Source: JBCCQH01 sp039024435
GTDB taxonomy: Bacteria > Bacteroidota > Bacteroidia > J057 > JADKCL01
DNA: 47,585 bases
Direction: 5' to 3'
Assembly: GCA_039024435.1 (NCBI GenBank)
Contig: JBCCQH010000055.1
Coordinates: forward strand, 1 to 47,585
Both the position numbers and the translations under genes were made by a program. The notes beneath the pieces were generated by a model that did not search any database, was not told where the DNA came from, and was given only the letters and a program-made list of their open reading frames with translations. Numbering within the stretch: the stretch's first letter is position 1; each line of letters opens with the position of its first letter. Of the stretch, positions 9,148 to 16,977 are shown in pieces.

Positions 9148-9918
9148 TTACAATTCTTCCTGCAGCTCCCGGGCAAGTTTCCCGTATTTTCCGGGCTTGG
9201 CGGCCAGCGCTTCCAAAAGGGGAATGGCGGATTCGGGTTGGTTTTGGTTCAGGTAAGCCAAAGCGAGGTACCACTGCGCCTGGCTGCGGAAAGTGTGCCC
9301 GGAGGTCGTGCTGAGCCCCTGTAAGCGGGGAAGGGCCGTCGCGATATCGCGGTTGGCCATGGCGCTCATGGCGTGGTAAAAGCGCACGGTGGCATTGTCG
9401 GGGCTTTTGGCTTCGAGGGCGGCAAATGCCGTCTGCGCCGCCGCGTAGTCCTGGGCTTGATAGACAGAAAAAGCCGCCTTGAGTTCCGTTTCGAGGACGG
9501 GTGAACCGGAGCGCCACTCCGCACCACTGTAGACGGTAAAATATTCCTGGTAGAGCGCCTCCGGACTGCTTTCTCCCAAGTTCTGGAGGGTAAATACGCC
9601 CACCACCGCCAAAATGAGCACCGCCGCCGCAATGGTATACACAGTCCGCCAGCGGGGCCGGCGAACCGAATCACTGGTTTCGGGAGCGCTCTCGGAGGCC
9701 GTTTCGGAGAAGTAGCGCGCTTCGCTAGCCTGCGCCGCGGCAAAGAATTCCATCGTCTCCGAGTCCCCAATGGCCGCATCCAGTTGCCGGTGCAAATCCA
9801 CCTCGGCTGCCAGCGCCGGTTCTGTAGCCAGGCGCTCGGCAAAGGCCCGTTGCTCATTTTCCGGCAACTCCCCGCGCAGATAGCGCTCAATGGTTTCGTA
9901 AGTGGCTTGGTCGTACAT
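9148..9918 (-). CDS. Membrane-anchored TPR protein, likely anti-sigma factor
   Basis: A 256-residue protein. Residues 1-90 look like an anti-sigma N-terminus (LRGELPENEQRAFAERLATEP), but the HxxxCxxC zinc motif of ZAS-type anti-sigmas is missing. One transmembrane helix spans about 93-111. The rest, predicted periplasmic, contains TPR-like helical pairs (ALYQEYF, YQAQDYAAAQTAFAALE, WYLALAYLNQNQPESAIPLLE). It starts 2 bases after the sigma factor stop codon, so the two are certainly co-transcribed. The inferred role is to hold the ECF sigma at the membrane and release it when the periplasmic TPR part senses a partner or stress. Confidence 0.8.
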   Translation of the reverse strand: MYDQATYETIERYLRGELPENEQRAFAERLATEPALAAEVDLHRQLDAAIGDSETMEFFAAAQASEARYFSETASESAPETSDSVRRPRWRTVYTIAAAVLILAVVGVFTLQNLGESSPEALYQEYFTVYSGAEWRSGSPVLETELKAAFSVYQAQDYAAAQTAFAALEAKSPDNATVRFYHAMSAMANRDIATALPRLQGLSTTSGHTFRSQAQWYLALAYLNQNQPESAIPLLEALAAKPGKYGKLARELQEEL

Positions 9919-9920
9919 GC

Positions 9921-10505
9921 TTATGATTCTTCAAAGTTCAACCGAGAAAATTCCGGATCTTTCCGGATCAGCTTGATGAGTTGCTCCTTGCACTTGAACT
10001 TCCGTTTCCGGGCGTAGCCTTTAGAGCTGAAATTCATCTTTTTCACGATTTCGGAAACGCGGGTTCCGGCTAGAGAAAGCTTGAGCAACTCACGGCACTG
10101 TTCCCCCAATTCTTGCAGCTTGCGCCGGTACAATTGGTACTGCGCTTCCCGCCGCAGTTCTTCAGCGAGGAACGGTGGGTGGTCAGCAATAGATTCCATT
10201 TCCCCGTCGATTGTTACCCAGTGCCGGTCCTTTTTTCTCAGTTTTTTGAGCCAAAGATTGCGGGCAACGGCGTAGAGGTAGGTATAAAAAGACGAAGAAA
10301 GCTGGAATTCGGGATCCCGGGACTTTTGGAATACGACCATGAGGGCATCTTGAAAAATATCGCGGGCTTCGGTTTCGTTGCCGCTGTTTTGGCGAATGGC
10401 CTGGGCAATTCGCGGAAAAAACTCCTGGTAAATGGTGTGGAGCACCTGCGGATCGCGCTGGCGGATTCCTTGGAGATAATAGTCTTCGGAAGAATTTTGT
10501 CTCAT
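9921..10505 (-). CDS. ECF-type RNA polymerase sigma factor
   Basis: A 194-residue sigma-70 family protein with only regions 2 and 4. Region 2 includes DIFQDALMVVFQK (about 49-61) and the YTYLYAVARNLWLKKLR promoter-melting and recognition segment. Region 4 is the helix-turn-helix near ELLKLSLAGTRVSEIVKKM with an unusually basic tail (KGYARKRKFKCKEQ). It is the first gene of the pair with the TPR anti-sigma-like protein and is divergent from the two small paralogues and the CHAT gene, which makes the 255-base intergenic region a likely place for its own regulation. Target promoters are not known. Confidence 0.9.
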   Translation of the reverse strand: MRQNSSEDYYLQGIRQRDPQVLHTIYQEFFPRIAQAIRQNSGNETEARDIFQDALMVVFQKSRDPEFQLSSSFYTYLYAVARNLWLKKLRKKDRHWVTIDGEMESIADHPPFLAEELRREAQYQLYRRKLQELGEQCRELLKLSLAGTRVSEIVKKMNFSSKGYARKRKFKCKEQLIKLIRKDPEFSRLNFEES

Positions 10506-10683
10506 CGATGCGCTTCAGTGATGGAAAAAATCACAAAAGAGACCAATAAGCGCAAATTTGCAACTTTTCCCACAACTAAGCTAAATTAATGCAGGCGAAT
10601 ATCAAAGCTCGATCCGGGAGATGTGTGCCCCGCGGTGCCCTCGCCGGGTAACATTTTCTTTCCCCCGGTATACAAAGACGAGT

Positions 10684-10719
10684 GATGCAATTCAGCATCG
10701 TTCTCCGGAGATAATCTCC
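10684..10719 (+). promoter_or_regulatory. Cluster of inverted repeats in the sigma/small-protein intergenic region
   Basis: GATGC-aattca-GCATC (10684-10699) is followed at once by overlapping palindromes: TCTCCGGAGA (10702-10711) and GGAGAT-a-ATCTCC (10707-10719). The central GGAGA can pair with either flanking TCTCC. They lie 42-77 bases before the ATG at 10761 and could be an operator or alternative RNA hairpins. Upstream, GGTAAC (10647-10652) and CGGTATAC (10666-10673) have the look of an ECF -35/-10 pair, which is only a guess. The rest of 10506-10760 shows nothing I can name. Confidence 0.35.
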
Positions 10720-10760
10720 AAGCAAAAACAATCATTTTTAAATCTCAACAACTATCAATT

Positions 10761-11207
10761 ATGGCTGGTGAAAAGTACAAACTGAAAATCACAAACATCG
10801 GAGTTGGCGATCCGTTCATCTTGTTTCAATCCGAATTTATCGGCGGAGGGGAATACACGCTGCCTTCGGCGACGCCAATCGACACCCTGGAACTGGCGCT
10901 TTACCTCTGCGGGGGCGGCAATTGCACCGAACACAACATCGCCGAATATCCGCTCGTGGGCCAGATTGAGGTCAAAAAGTTGAGCACCGATGGTCCCTAT
11001 TTCTTTGGTTTGCCCTTCGATGCACTCAACTACAACCCCGGTGAAACCCTCTATTTCTTTATGAACGGCGTCGCCAGCGGCAGTACACTGGATTTTGAAG
11101 GCGGGAGCCTCTACGCGAATGCGGACGGCTACTTGCAACGCCTCAACTACGAAGATGCCCCCCGGAATTTCCAAAACATCACCGTGTACTACGATTGGGC
11201 CTTGTAG
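10761..11207 (+). CDS. Small beta-rich protein, paralogue 1
   Basis: A 148-residue protein of unknown function. It opens with KYKLKITNIGVGDPF and ends with NITVYYDWAL; in between it is rich in aromatic, Gly and Asn/Asp residues, with predicted short beta strands and a Cys pair (CGGGNC). There is no signal peptide or membrane segment. It is a clear paralogue of the protein at 11426-11899: both share the opening KYKLKITN-GVGDPF, a central YFGLPFD motif and the ending VYY-W. It is the first gene of the set leading to the TPR-CHAT gene, separated from its paralogue by a MITE-like element. A CHAT substrate or a structural sensor are both open. Confidence 0.8.
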   Translation: MAGEKYKLKITNIGVGDPFILFQSEFIGGGEYTLPSATPIDTLELALYLCGGGNCTEHNIAEYPLVGQIEVKKLSTDGPYFFGLPFDALNYNPGETLYFFMNGVASGSTLDFEGGSLYANADGYLQRLNYEDAPRNFQNITVYYDWAL

Positions 11208-11238
11208 CGTTGCCCAGGAATCAATCAAATCCAACCTA

Positions 11239-11402
11239 AGAGGCTGTTTAAATTTAATTCTGCGATTTTGCTGTGGCATCTTTTTCCGTCCCTCTTCCGC
11301 TATTTTCTCGCCCCTAGCTCGGGCTATGGACTCCAAGATGAGCTTCGATGGACAAAAAATCTGCGCTAGCAAATTTCACAAACCAATTTTAAACAGCCTC
11401 TA
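11239..11402 (+). repeat. MITE-like element, copy 1
   Basis: A ~164 bp element bounded by the 14-bp terminal inverted repeat AGAGGCTGTTTAAA / TTTAAACAGCCTCT. The interior has GGCATCTTTTTCCG, CTCTTCCGCTATTTTCTCGC, a CTAGCTCGGGCTA hairpin and GATGGACAAAAAATCTGCG. Three other copies occur at 42551, 47266 and 47431. A second partial end (TTTAAACAGCC) follows at 11404-11414. It has inserted between the two small paralogues and may affect transcription through them. Confidence 0.88.
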
Positions 11403-11425
11403 ATTTAAACAGCCTTTAAGCACCC

Positions 11426-11899
11426 ATGTCAGGAAAAAAGTACAAACTCAAGATCACCAACGTTGGGGTCGGTGACCCGTTTCTCCTCATCAAGGCCCGG
11501 TTTGAAAACTTCGGCGATCCGCCGGGAGGAGGCATCTGGTCCGAACCCACCTCCGGCAGTCCCGTGGTCAATTTCAAGTTGCAGATTGCGTTCTGCGGCG
11601 GGGACACCTGCGGCACTGATCCGGCCGATTACCATTCGGTCGGCTCGATCAACGTGGACCTGGTGGCAACCGGTAATTATTACTATTTCGGACTGCCTTT
11701 TGACCAGGGCAACTTCCAAATGGGAAGCAATCTGCGCCTGATGCTGCAAGGTGCATCGAACAATCCCGATGACCTTTTCTATATTTACGGTGACAACCTC
11801 GGGGCGGACCACCTGACTTACGTGCAGGAATTGCAGTACAGCAATGAGGCCGACGACTTCGATAACACCATGGTGTATTACAAATGGCACGACACCTGA
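11426..11899 (+). CDS. Small beta-rich protein, paralogue 2
   Basis: A 157-residue protein of unknown function, paralogous to the one at 10761-11207. It opens with KYKLKITNVGVGDPF, has a Cys pair (CGGDTC) and the YFGLPFD motif, and ends with DNTMVYYKWHDT. It has no signal peptide or membrane helix. It ends 18 bases before the TPR-CHAT start codon, so the two are very likely translated from one message. The retained pair suggests they are partners, substrates or alternative subunits for the CHAT protein, but nothing in the sequence proves this. Confidence 0.82.
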   Translation: MSGKKYKLKITNVGVGDPFLLIKARFENFGDPPGGGIWSEPTSGSPVVNFKLQIAFCGGDTCGTDPADYHSVGSINVDLVATGNYYYFGLPFDQGNFQMGSNLRLMLQGASNNPDDLFYIYGDNLGADHLTYVQELQYSNEADDFDNTMVYYKWHDT

Positions 11900-11917
11900 C
11901 TCAAGGCAATCATTTGG

Positions 11918-14794
11918 GTGAATAGCATCCGATTCACGCATATCGTCCGCAACATCGCACTCCCGCTCGCCTTCTGGGCGTTTGGGAGCGTTGCGGTTTG
12001 GGGGCAAGCTCCGGCGCGCTCGGCGGAACAGATCCAGGCTGAGGCAGAAGCAGCGCTGGAGGCAGGGGATTTGGCGGCTGCCGCGGTGGCCTTCACCGCG
12101 TGCCAGGCGCAATTCTTTGCCGAGGGCGATCTGGAAGCTTCGGTAAATTGTGCGATGGGCCACGCGATTGCCCGGGTCTACCGGGGAGAATTTGACCGGG
12201 CACTGGCGGGACTGAAAGCGGCCCGGGACCAGCTCCTTGCCGCGGACGCTTATCCGGAAGGTGCCTACGCCGACCTGCTTGATCTCTACGGGACGGTGTA
12301 CAGCTACGTGGGCGACAATGAGCGTGCCCTGGCCATTTTGCTCGAAGCCGAGGCCCTCAATCGCCAAAGCGAGGAAGACCGCACGGCCGATCTGGCGAAC
12401 ATTTACCACAACATTGGGGCGATTTACTTCGAGCGGAACGACTACGACCGCGCGATTGAGTACGAACGCAGCGCGCGCAAGTCTTTTCGGGAAGCCGGGA
12501 TGGAGCAGGACTACGCAGAGACCGGCATCAATCTAGGCCTGGCCCTGTTGCGGCGTGGGGACCACCGGGAAGCGCTGTTTGTACTGGAGGAAAGTGCGCA
12601 ACAGGCGGACATCGCCGATCTGGAACCGGCCCAGCAAGCCGGACTCTACTTGAATCTGGGGCTGGCCCACCTCGAATTGCGGGAATGGGAGGCGTGTATC
12701 GCGGCCTCGGGGCAGATCCTCACCCGGCCGAGGATGCGCCGCGAATACGTGGCGATTGCCCGGGGAAATATCGGATTGGCGCGGTTGCAGCAGGGACAGA
12801 TCGCACCCGCCCGGCAGGCCCTTCGGCGCGCGGTCGCCGAAATGGATTCCCTGGAACGGCCCAGTCGGGATGAGTTTGCCAAGCTGTGTTTGCACTTGGC
12901 GCAGGCCTACCGGGCGGGTGGAGAACCGGATTCAGCGTTGGTGACGGTGGAATGCGGGATCCGCCGGCAATTGGAATTGGGGGGATCGGTCGGACTCGAC
13001 ACCCTCGGAGATCTGACCCGGCCTTGCAATCGGCGGACCTTGCTGCGGCTCTTGGCCGAGCGGGCGGACCTGCTGGATGCCCAGGGCGCGCCCATGGCGG
13101 CTTTGGGCGGCTACCGGCAGGCATTTGGGGTGATCGATTTGCTGCGCAATACGTTTTTTGCCGAGCGTTCGAAGCAGTTTCTCGGGGCGTATGTCCTACC
13201 CATTTACGAGAAAAGCCTGGATCTGACCTGGCGCCAATACGCGGAAAATCGCGATTCTCAACTGCTGGAAGAAGCTTTACTGATCGCGGAGCGCAACAAG
13301 GCGGTCCTCCTGCTGGAATCGATGCAGGAAGCCCAGTTGGTGCAGGGTGGGTTCCTGCAGGACAGTTTGATTTCGGCCGACCGCGATCTGCAGCGCGACC
13401 TCGACTGGTACGAAGCGAAACGGTACGCGGCAGAAAAGTCCGGCGACAGCGCGCGGATTGATCTGTACGAAGGGTATTTGATCGAAAAGCAAGCCGCGGC
13501 CGACCGGGTGGAAGCTGCTCTGAAAAAGCGGTATCCGAGTTATCTGAAACGGCGGCAGGCGGCGACGGCTTTGACTCTGGCGGAGGTGCAGGACTATGCG
13601 CAACGGTCCGGGGAGGCGGTGCTGGAATATTTTTCGGGTGAACGTTACAACTACGCGTTGCTCATTCGGGCGGATGCAGCACGCTTCTTTCGACTGGAGC
13701 GTTTGCCTCGGGAGCGGGAAATCATTGCCCGTTACCGGCGGGCCCTATCGGACTGGTCGTACATACTCGGTCAGCCGGAAGAAGTGGCTTTGGAGGTTCA
13801 CGAATACGGGCGGGCGCTGTTTCGGGCGCTGCTGGAGCCGGTATTCGGCGCGGACTTGCCGGAACGTTTGCTGCTCATCTCCGATGGGCGGCTGGGGTTC
13901 ATTCCTTTCGAAACGTTGCTGGAGGATGATTCCGGAGTACCGGGCGAATACTTGACGCTGCCCTATTTGCTGCGCCGCTGTGAGATTGGCTACGCCTACT
14001 CGCTGGCCTTGACCGTGCGGGAAAAGGCGATAGCAGGGGCGGAAGGGTTGCCGCGGGCGATTGCCTTTGCCCCGGAATATCTCACGGATACGGTGCGGGC
14101 GATTCCCAAAATGGCCACGCGGGCGGGTGAAGCGGCGCTCCCGGGCGCCCAAGCGGAGGTGGCGGCGATTGCGGAATACTTTGCTACGGTGCCCTTTGTG
14201 GGGGACAGTGCGACCGAGTCCTACTTTAAGCAGGTCGAAGGCGGAAACATTGTCCTGCACCTCGCGATGCACGGGGTGCTGGACAATGCCCAGGCCGATT
14301 TTTCTTACCTGGCCTTTGCGCCGGGTGCGGAAGATGACGGGCATCTGCACGCCTGGGAAGTGGAGCAACTTGTCCTGCCCGCCCGGCTGGTGGTGCTGAG
14401 CGCCTGCGAGACCGGCACGGGCCAACTGCTGGAAGGGGAGGGGGTGATGTCTCTGGCCCGGGGCTTTTTGAATGCGGGGGCGGAGTCGGTGGTGATGAGC
14501 TTGTGGAAGTTGGAGGACTACGCAACGGCGGAGATCAGTCGGATGCTCTACCGGGGATTGGCGGAAGGCCAGGGGAAAACAGCGGCGCTGCGGACGGCCA
14601 AGCTGGCCTATTTGGAAGAGGCGGATGATTTAACGGCGCATCCGGCGTTTTGGGCGGGGCTGATTTTGATCGGGGATCAGAATCCTTTGGCGGCTCCGGG
14701 GCCGGGAAAATGGCTTTACGGACTGCTCGGGGGACTGGGGTTGGCCCTGATTGCGGCTGGGGGCTGGTATTGGCGGCTTAGGCGTCGGGGATGA
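11918..14794 (+). CDS. Exported TPR-CHAT caspase-like protein, membrane-anchored
   Basis: A 958-residue protein starting at GTG, 18 bases after the preceding gene. Residues 1-32 look like a signal peptide (NIALPLAFWAFGSVAVWGQ). Residues about 35-400 are TPR repeats (for example the repeat around YHNIGAIYFERNDYDRAIEYE), followed by a helical linker. The C-terminal CHAT domain has the caspase-like dyad His785 (LAMHG) and Cys830 (LSACETG). A transmembrane helix near 930-950 and a basic end (RLRRRG) anchor it. CHAT proteins are cysteine peptidases in the separase/caspase clan. The predicted site is the periplasmic face of the inner membrane, the same compartment as the TPR part of the anti-sigma-like protein next door. 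Confidence 0.9.
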   Translation: MNSIRFTHIVRNIALPLAFWAFGSVAVWGQAPARSAEQIQAEAEAALEAGDLAAAAVAFTACQAQFFAEGDLEASVNCAMGHAIARVYRGEFDRALAGLKAARDQLLAADAYPEGAYADLLDLYGTVYSYVGDNERALAILLEAEALNRQSEEDRTADLANIYHNIGAIYFERNDYDRAIEYERSARKSFREAGMEQDYAETGINLGLALLRRGDHREALFVLEESAQQADIADLEPAQQAGLYLNLGLAHLELREWEACIAASGQILTRPRMRREYVAIARGNIGLARLQQGQIAPARQALRRAVAEMDSLERPSRDEFAKLCLHLAQAYRAGGEPDSALVTVECGIRRQLELGGSVGLDTLGDLTRPCNRRTLLRLLAERADLLDAQGAPMAALGGYRQAFGVIDLLRNTFFAERSKQFLGAYVLPIYEKSLDLTWRQYAENRDSQLLEEALLIAERNKAVLLLESMQEAQLVQGGFLQDSLISADRDLQRDLDWYEAKRYAAEKSGDSARIDLYEGYLIEKQAAADRVEAALKKRYPSYLKRRQAATALTLAEVQDYAQRSGEAVLEYFSGERYNYALLIRADAARFFRLERLPREREIIARYRRALSDWSYILGQPEEVALEVHEYGRALFRALLEPVFGADLPERLLLISDGRLGFIPFETLLEDDSGVPGEYLTLPYLLRRCEIGYAYSLALTVREKAIAGAEGLPRAIAFAPEYLTDTVRAIPKMATRAGEAALPGAQAEVAAIAEYFATVPFVGDSATESYFKQVEGGNIVLHLAMHGVLDNAQADFSYLAFAPGAEDDGHLHAWEVEQLVLPARLVVLSACETGTGQLLEGEGVMSLARGFLNAGAESVVMSLWKLEDYATAEISRMLYRGLAEGQGKTAALRTAKLAYLEEADDLTAHPAFWAGLILIGDQNPLAAPGPGKWLYGLLGGLGLALIAAGGWYWRLRRRG

Positions 14795-14836
14795 CCCGGA
14801 AGAGTCAGTAGATTTTGCGGGCGCATTGCCACGGAT

Positions 14837-15712
14837 TCACACCAGGATTGCCACGGCGACTACCGCGAGCAAGAGCCCGATCAGGTTCCAGCGGTTGAAG
14901 CTTTCCCGGTAAACCAACAATCCGATCAGCGCCATGATCACCAGGGTCAGGGTATTGTTCAACGGGTAAAAGAGCGTCGCGTCGAAGTACTGCAGCGACT
15001 GGGTCAGGAAGTAAATGGAAAAAAAGTTGGGGATGCCCATCGCAACGCCGCCGAGCAGGGACCGGGGTTCCAGTTTTTCCTGGCGGGTGAAGCGGCGCAC
15101 GGTGACTGTGATGAGCCCGACCACCGCCGCCACGCCGAACAGGAAGACGGTAAAGCTGGCATTGGGTACGGAATCCTGATAGTGGACATTGAAGACTTTG
15201 AAGAGGGTATCGGTGGCACCATTTCCGACGAATAGCACCACGATCAACAGCAGCGTCAGGAGCGGTGAGGCATTGTCGGAGAAGCGGACCGGATTGCCGG
15301 GGCGGTAATTGACCAGAAAAATCGCCCCCAACGCGAGTAAAATTCCCAGGATGCGCAACCCGGGCATCGCTTCGGAGAAATACAGCCAGGCATAAAGCAC
15401 TGGAATGGCGATGGCGGTTTTGGTGACGATGGTCATGTACATCACCCCAACGCGCTGGGCGGTGATGCCCATGAGGATGAACAGCCCAAAAAACAGTCCC
15501 CCGATGGCGGCGGCGATGCCCACCGCCCCGGGCTCGGTGATGACGTCGCTCAAGGCGCGCGGATTCCAGAGCAGTCCCACACTCGCCGCCACAATGTAGT
15601 TGGTGGTAACGACGTGGTGCAGATTCATTTTGAAGCGCGGAATCTCCCGGAGTGCCACCAACAGCAGCACCATCATCAGGACCGACATGCCCAGGTAGAA
15701 GTAGGCTTCCAT
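14837..15712 (-). CDS. EamA/DMT superfamily transporter
   Basis: A 291-residue inner-membrane protein with about ten hydrophobic helices in two halves, matching the drug/metabolite transporter superfamily. The second half ends with FYPLNNTLTLVIMALIGLLVYRES and NRWNLIGLLLAVVAVAILV, the usual EamA ending. Substrate is unknown. It starts 8 bases after rfbB on the same strand, so the two are probably co-transcribed; the pairing does not by itself point to a substrate. Confidence 0.85.
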   Translation of the reverse strand: MEAYFYLGMSVLMMVLLLVALREIPRFKMNLHHVVTTNYIVAASVGLLWNPRALSDVITEPGAVGIAAAIGGLFFGLFILMGITAQRVGVMYMTIVTKTAIAIPVLYAWLYFSEAMPGLRILGILLALGAIFLVNYRPGNPVRFSDNASPLLTLLLIVVLFVGNGATDTLFKVFNVHYQDSVPNASFTVFLFGVAAVVGLITVTVRRFTRQEKLEPRSLLGGVAMGIPNFFSIYFLTQSLQYFDATLFYPLNNTLTLVIMALIGLLVYRESFNRWNLIGLLLAVVAVAILV

Positions 15713-15720
15713 GGGGAAGA

Positions 15721-16782
15721 TTAGGAGTTCAGTCGGTCACCGTACATCTGTTCGTAGTAGGCTTGGTAGGTGCCGCTGCGGACATTGGCGATCCATTCTG
15801 GATTGCTGAGGTACCAGTCAATCGTCGCGGAGAGTCCTTCCTCAAAGGTTACACTCGGTTCCCAGCCCAATTCGGAGGCCAGCTTGGACGCGTCGATGGC
15901 GTAGCGGGCATCGTGCCCGGGGCGGTCGGTGACGTAGGTGATGAGTTGTTCGGCGGTGCCGGAGGGGCGGCCCAGTTTGGCATCGACCTGCCGGCAAAGC
16001 ACCCGGATCAGTTCGATGTTTTGCCATTCGTTGTTCCCCCCGATGTTGTAGGTTTCACCGTTGGTGCCGCGGTGGTAGATGACGTCGATGGCGCGGCAGT
16101 GGTCTTCCACCCAGAGCCAGTCGCGCACATTTTCTCCCGTACCGTACACCGGAAGCGGTTTTTGATCTACGATGTTCGAGATGAAGAGCGGAATCAGCTT
16201 TTCCGGGAACTGGTGGCTGCCGTAGTTATTCGAGCAATTGCTGATCACGTAGGGCAGCTTGAAGGTATTGCCGTAGGCCCGCACGAAGTGGTCGGAACTG
16301 GCCTTTGAAGCCGAATAAGGGCTTTGCGGGTCGTAGGGAGTATCTTCCAGAAAGTAGCCGCCATCGTCCAGGGAGCCGTAGACTTCGTCGGTGGACACGT
16401 GGTAGAAGCGTACGCCTTCCTGGCCGGCCCAGATTTTTTTGGCGGCGTTGAGCAGATTGACCGTCCCGATCACATTGGTCAGCACAAAATCCATCGGCGA
16501 ATCGATGGAGCGGTCCACGTGGCTTTCCGCCGCGAGGTGGATGACTCCAGCAAACTTTTCCCGGGCAAACAACTCGATCATATTGTCGCCGTTGACGATG
16601 TCGGCCTTGATGAAGGTGTAGTTGGGGTCGGCTTCCACGTCGCGGAGGTTTTCGAGGTTGCCCGCGTAGGTGAGCTTGTCGAGGTTAAAAATGTGGTAAT
16701 CAGGGTAGTTGCGGACGAAGCGCCGCACGAGGTGAGAGCCGATAAAGCCCGCGCCGCCAGTGATCAGGATTTTGGTTTTCAT
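15721..16782 (-). CDS. rfbB: dTDP-glucose 4,6-dehydratase
   Basis: A 353-residue extended short-chain dehydrogenase that converts dTDP-glucose to dTDP-4-keto-6-deoxyglucose, the second step of dTDP-rhamnose and related sugar synthesis for surface polysaccharides. It has the NAD loop GGAGFIGSH (9-17), the active-site TDE (131-133), YSASK (156-160) with catalytic Tyr and Lys, and the family ending motif DRPGHDARYAID. A longer frame to 16875 would add 31 residues before MKTKILITGG that do not fit the fold, so 16782 is the start. The other dTDP-rhamnose genes (rfbA, C, D) are not in this window. Confidence 0.96.
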   Translation of the reverse strand: MKTKILITGGAGFIGSHLVRRFVRNYPDYHIFNLDKLTYAGNLENLRDVEADPNYTFIKADIVNGDNMIELFAREKFAGVIHLAAESHVDRSIDSPMDFVLTNVIGTVNLLNAAKKIWAGQEGVRFYHVSTDEVYGSLDDGGYFLEDTPYDPQSPYSASKASSDHFVRAYGNTFKLPYVISNCSNNYGSHQFPEKLIPLFISNIVDQKPLPVYGTGENVRDWLWVEDHCRAIDVIYHRGTNGETYNIGGNNEWQNIELIRVLCRQVDAKLGRPSGTAEQLITYVTDRPGHDARYAIDASKLASELGWEPSVTFEEGLSATIDWYLSNPEWIANVRSGTYQAYYEQMYGDRLNS

Positions 16783-16977
16783 CGCCCACAAATTTAGGAG
16801 AAAATCGGAAGAAGGGGGAAAGATTTCTGATCGGCAAATTTCTGATTTCCGATGGACGCTTCGCTCAATTTTCAACAGGAAAATTTCCGATTTCCAATTG
16901 TACTTCGTTGCATTTTGTGAATTGGGAAGGGATTCCTCACGCCGCGCGCTCCGAATGCGTCAATCGGAAAATGGGAA

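Noticed and set aside
11239..11402. Short protein frame inside the MITE-like element (ARARGEKIAEEGRKKMP on the minus strand)
   Set aside because: The frame is similar in copies 1-3, but copy 4 has an in-frame TAG and the variation looks like repeat drift, so I treat it as non-coding.
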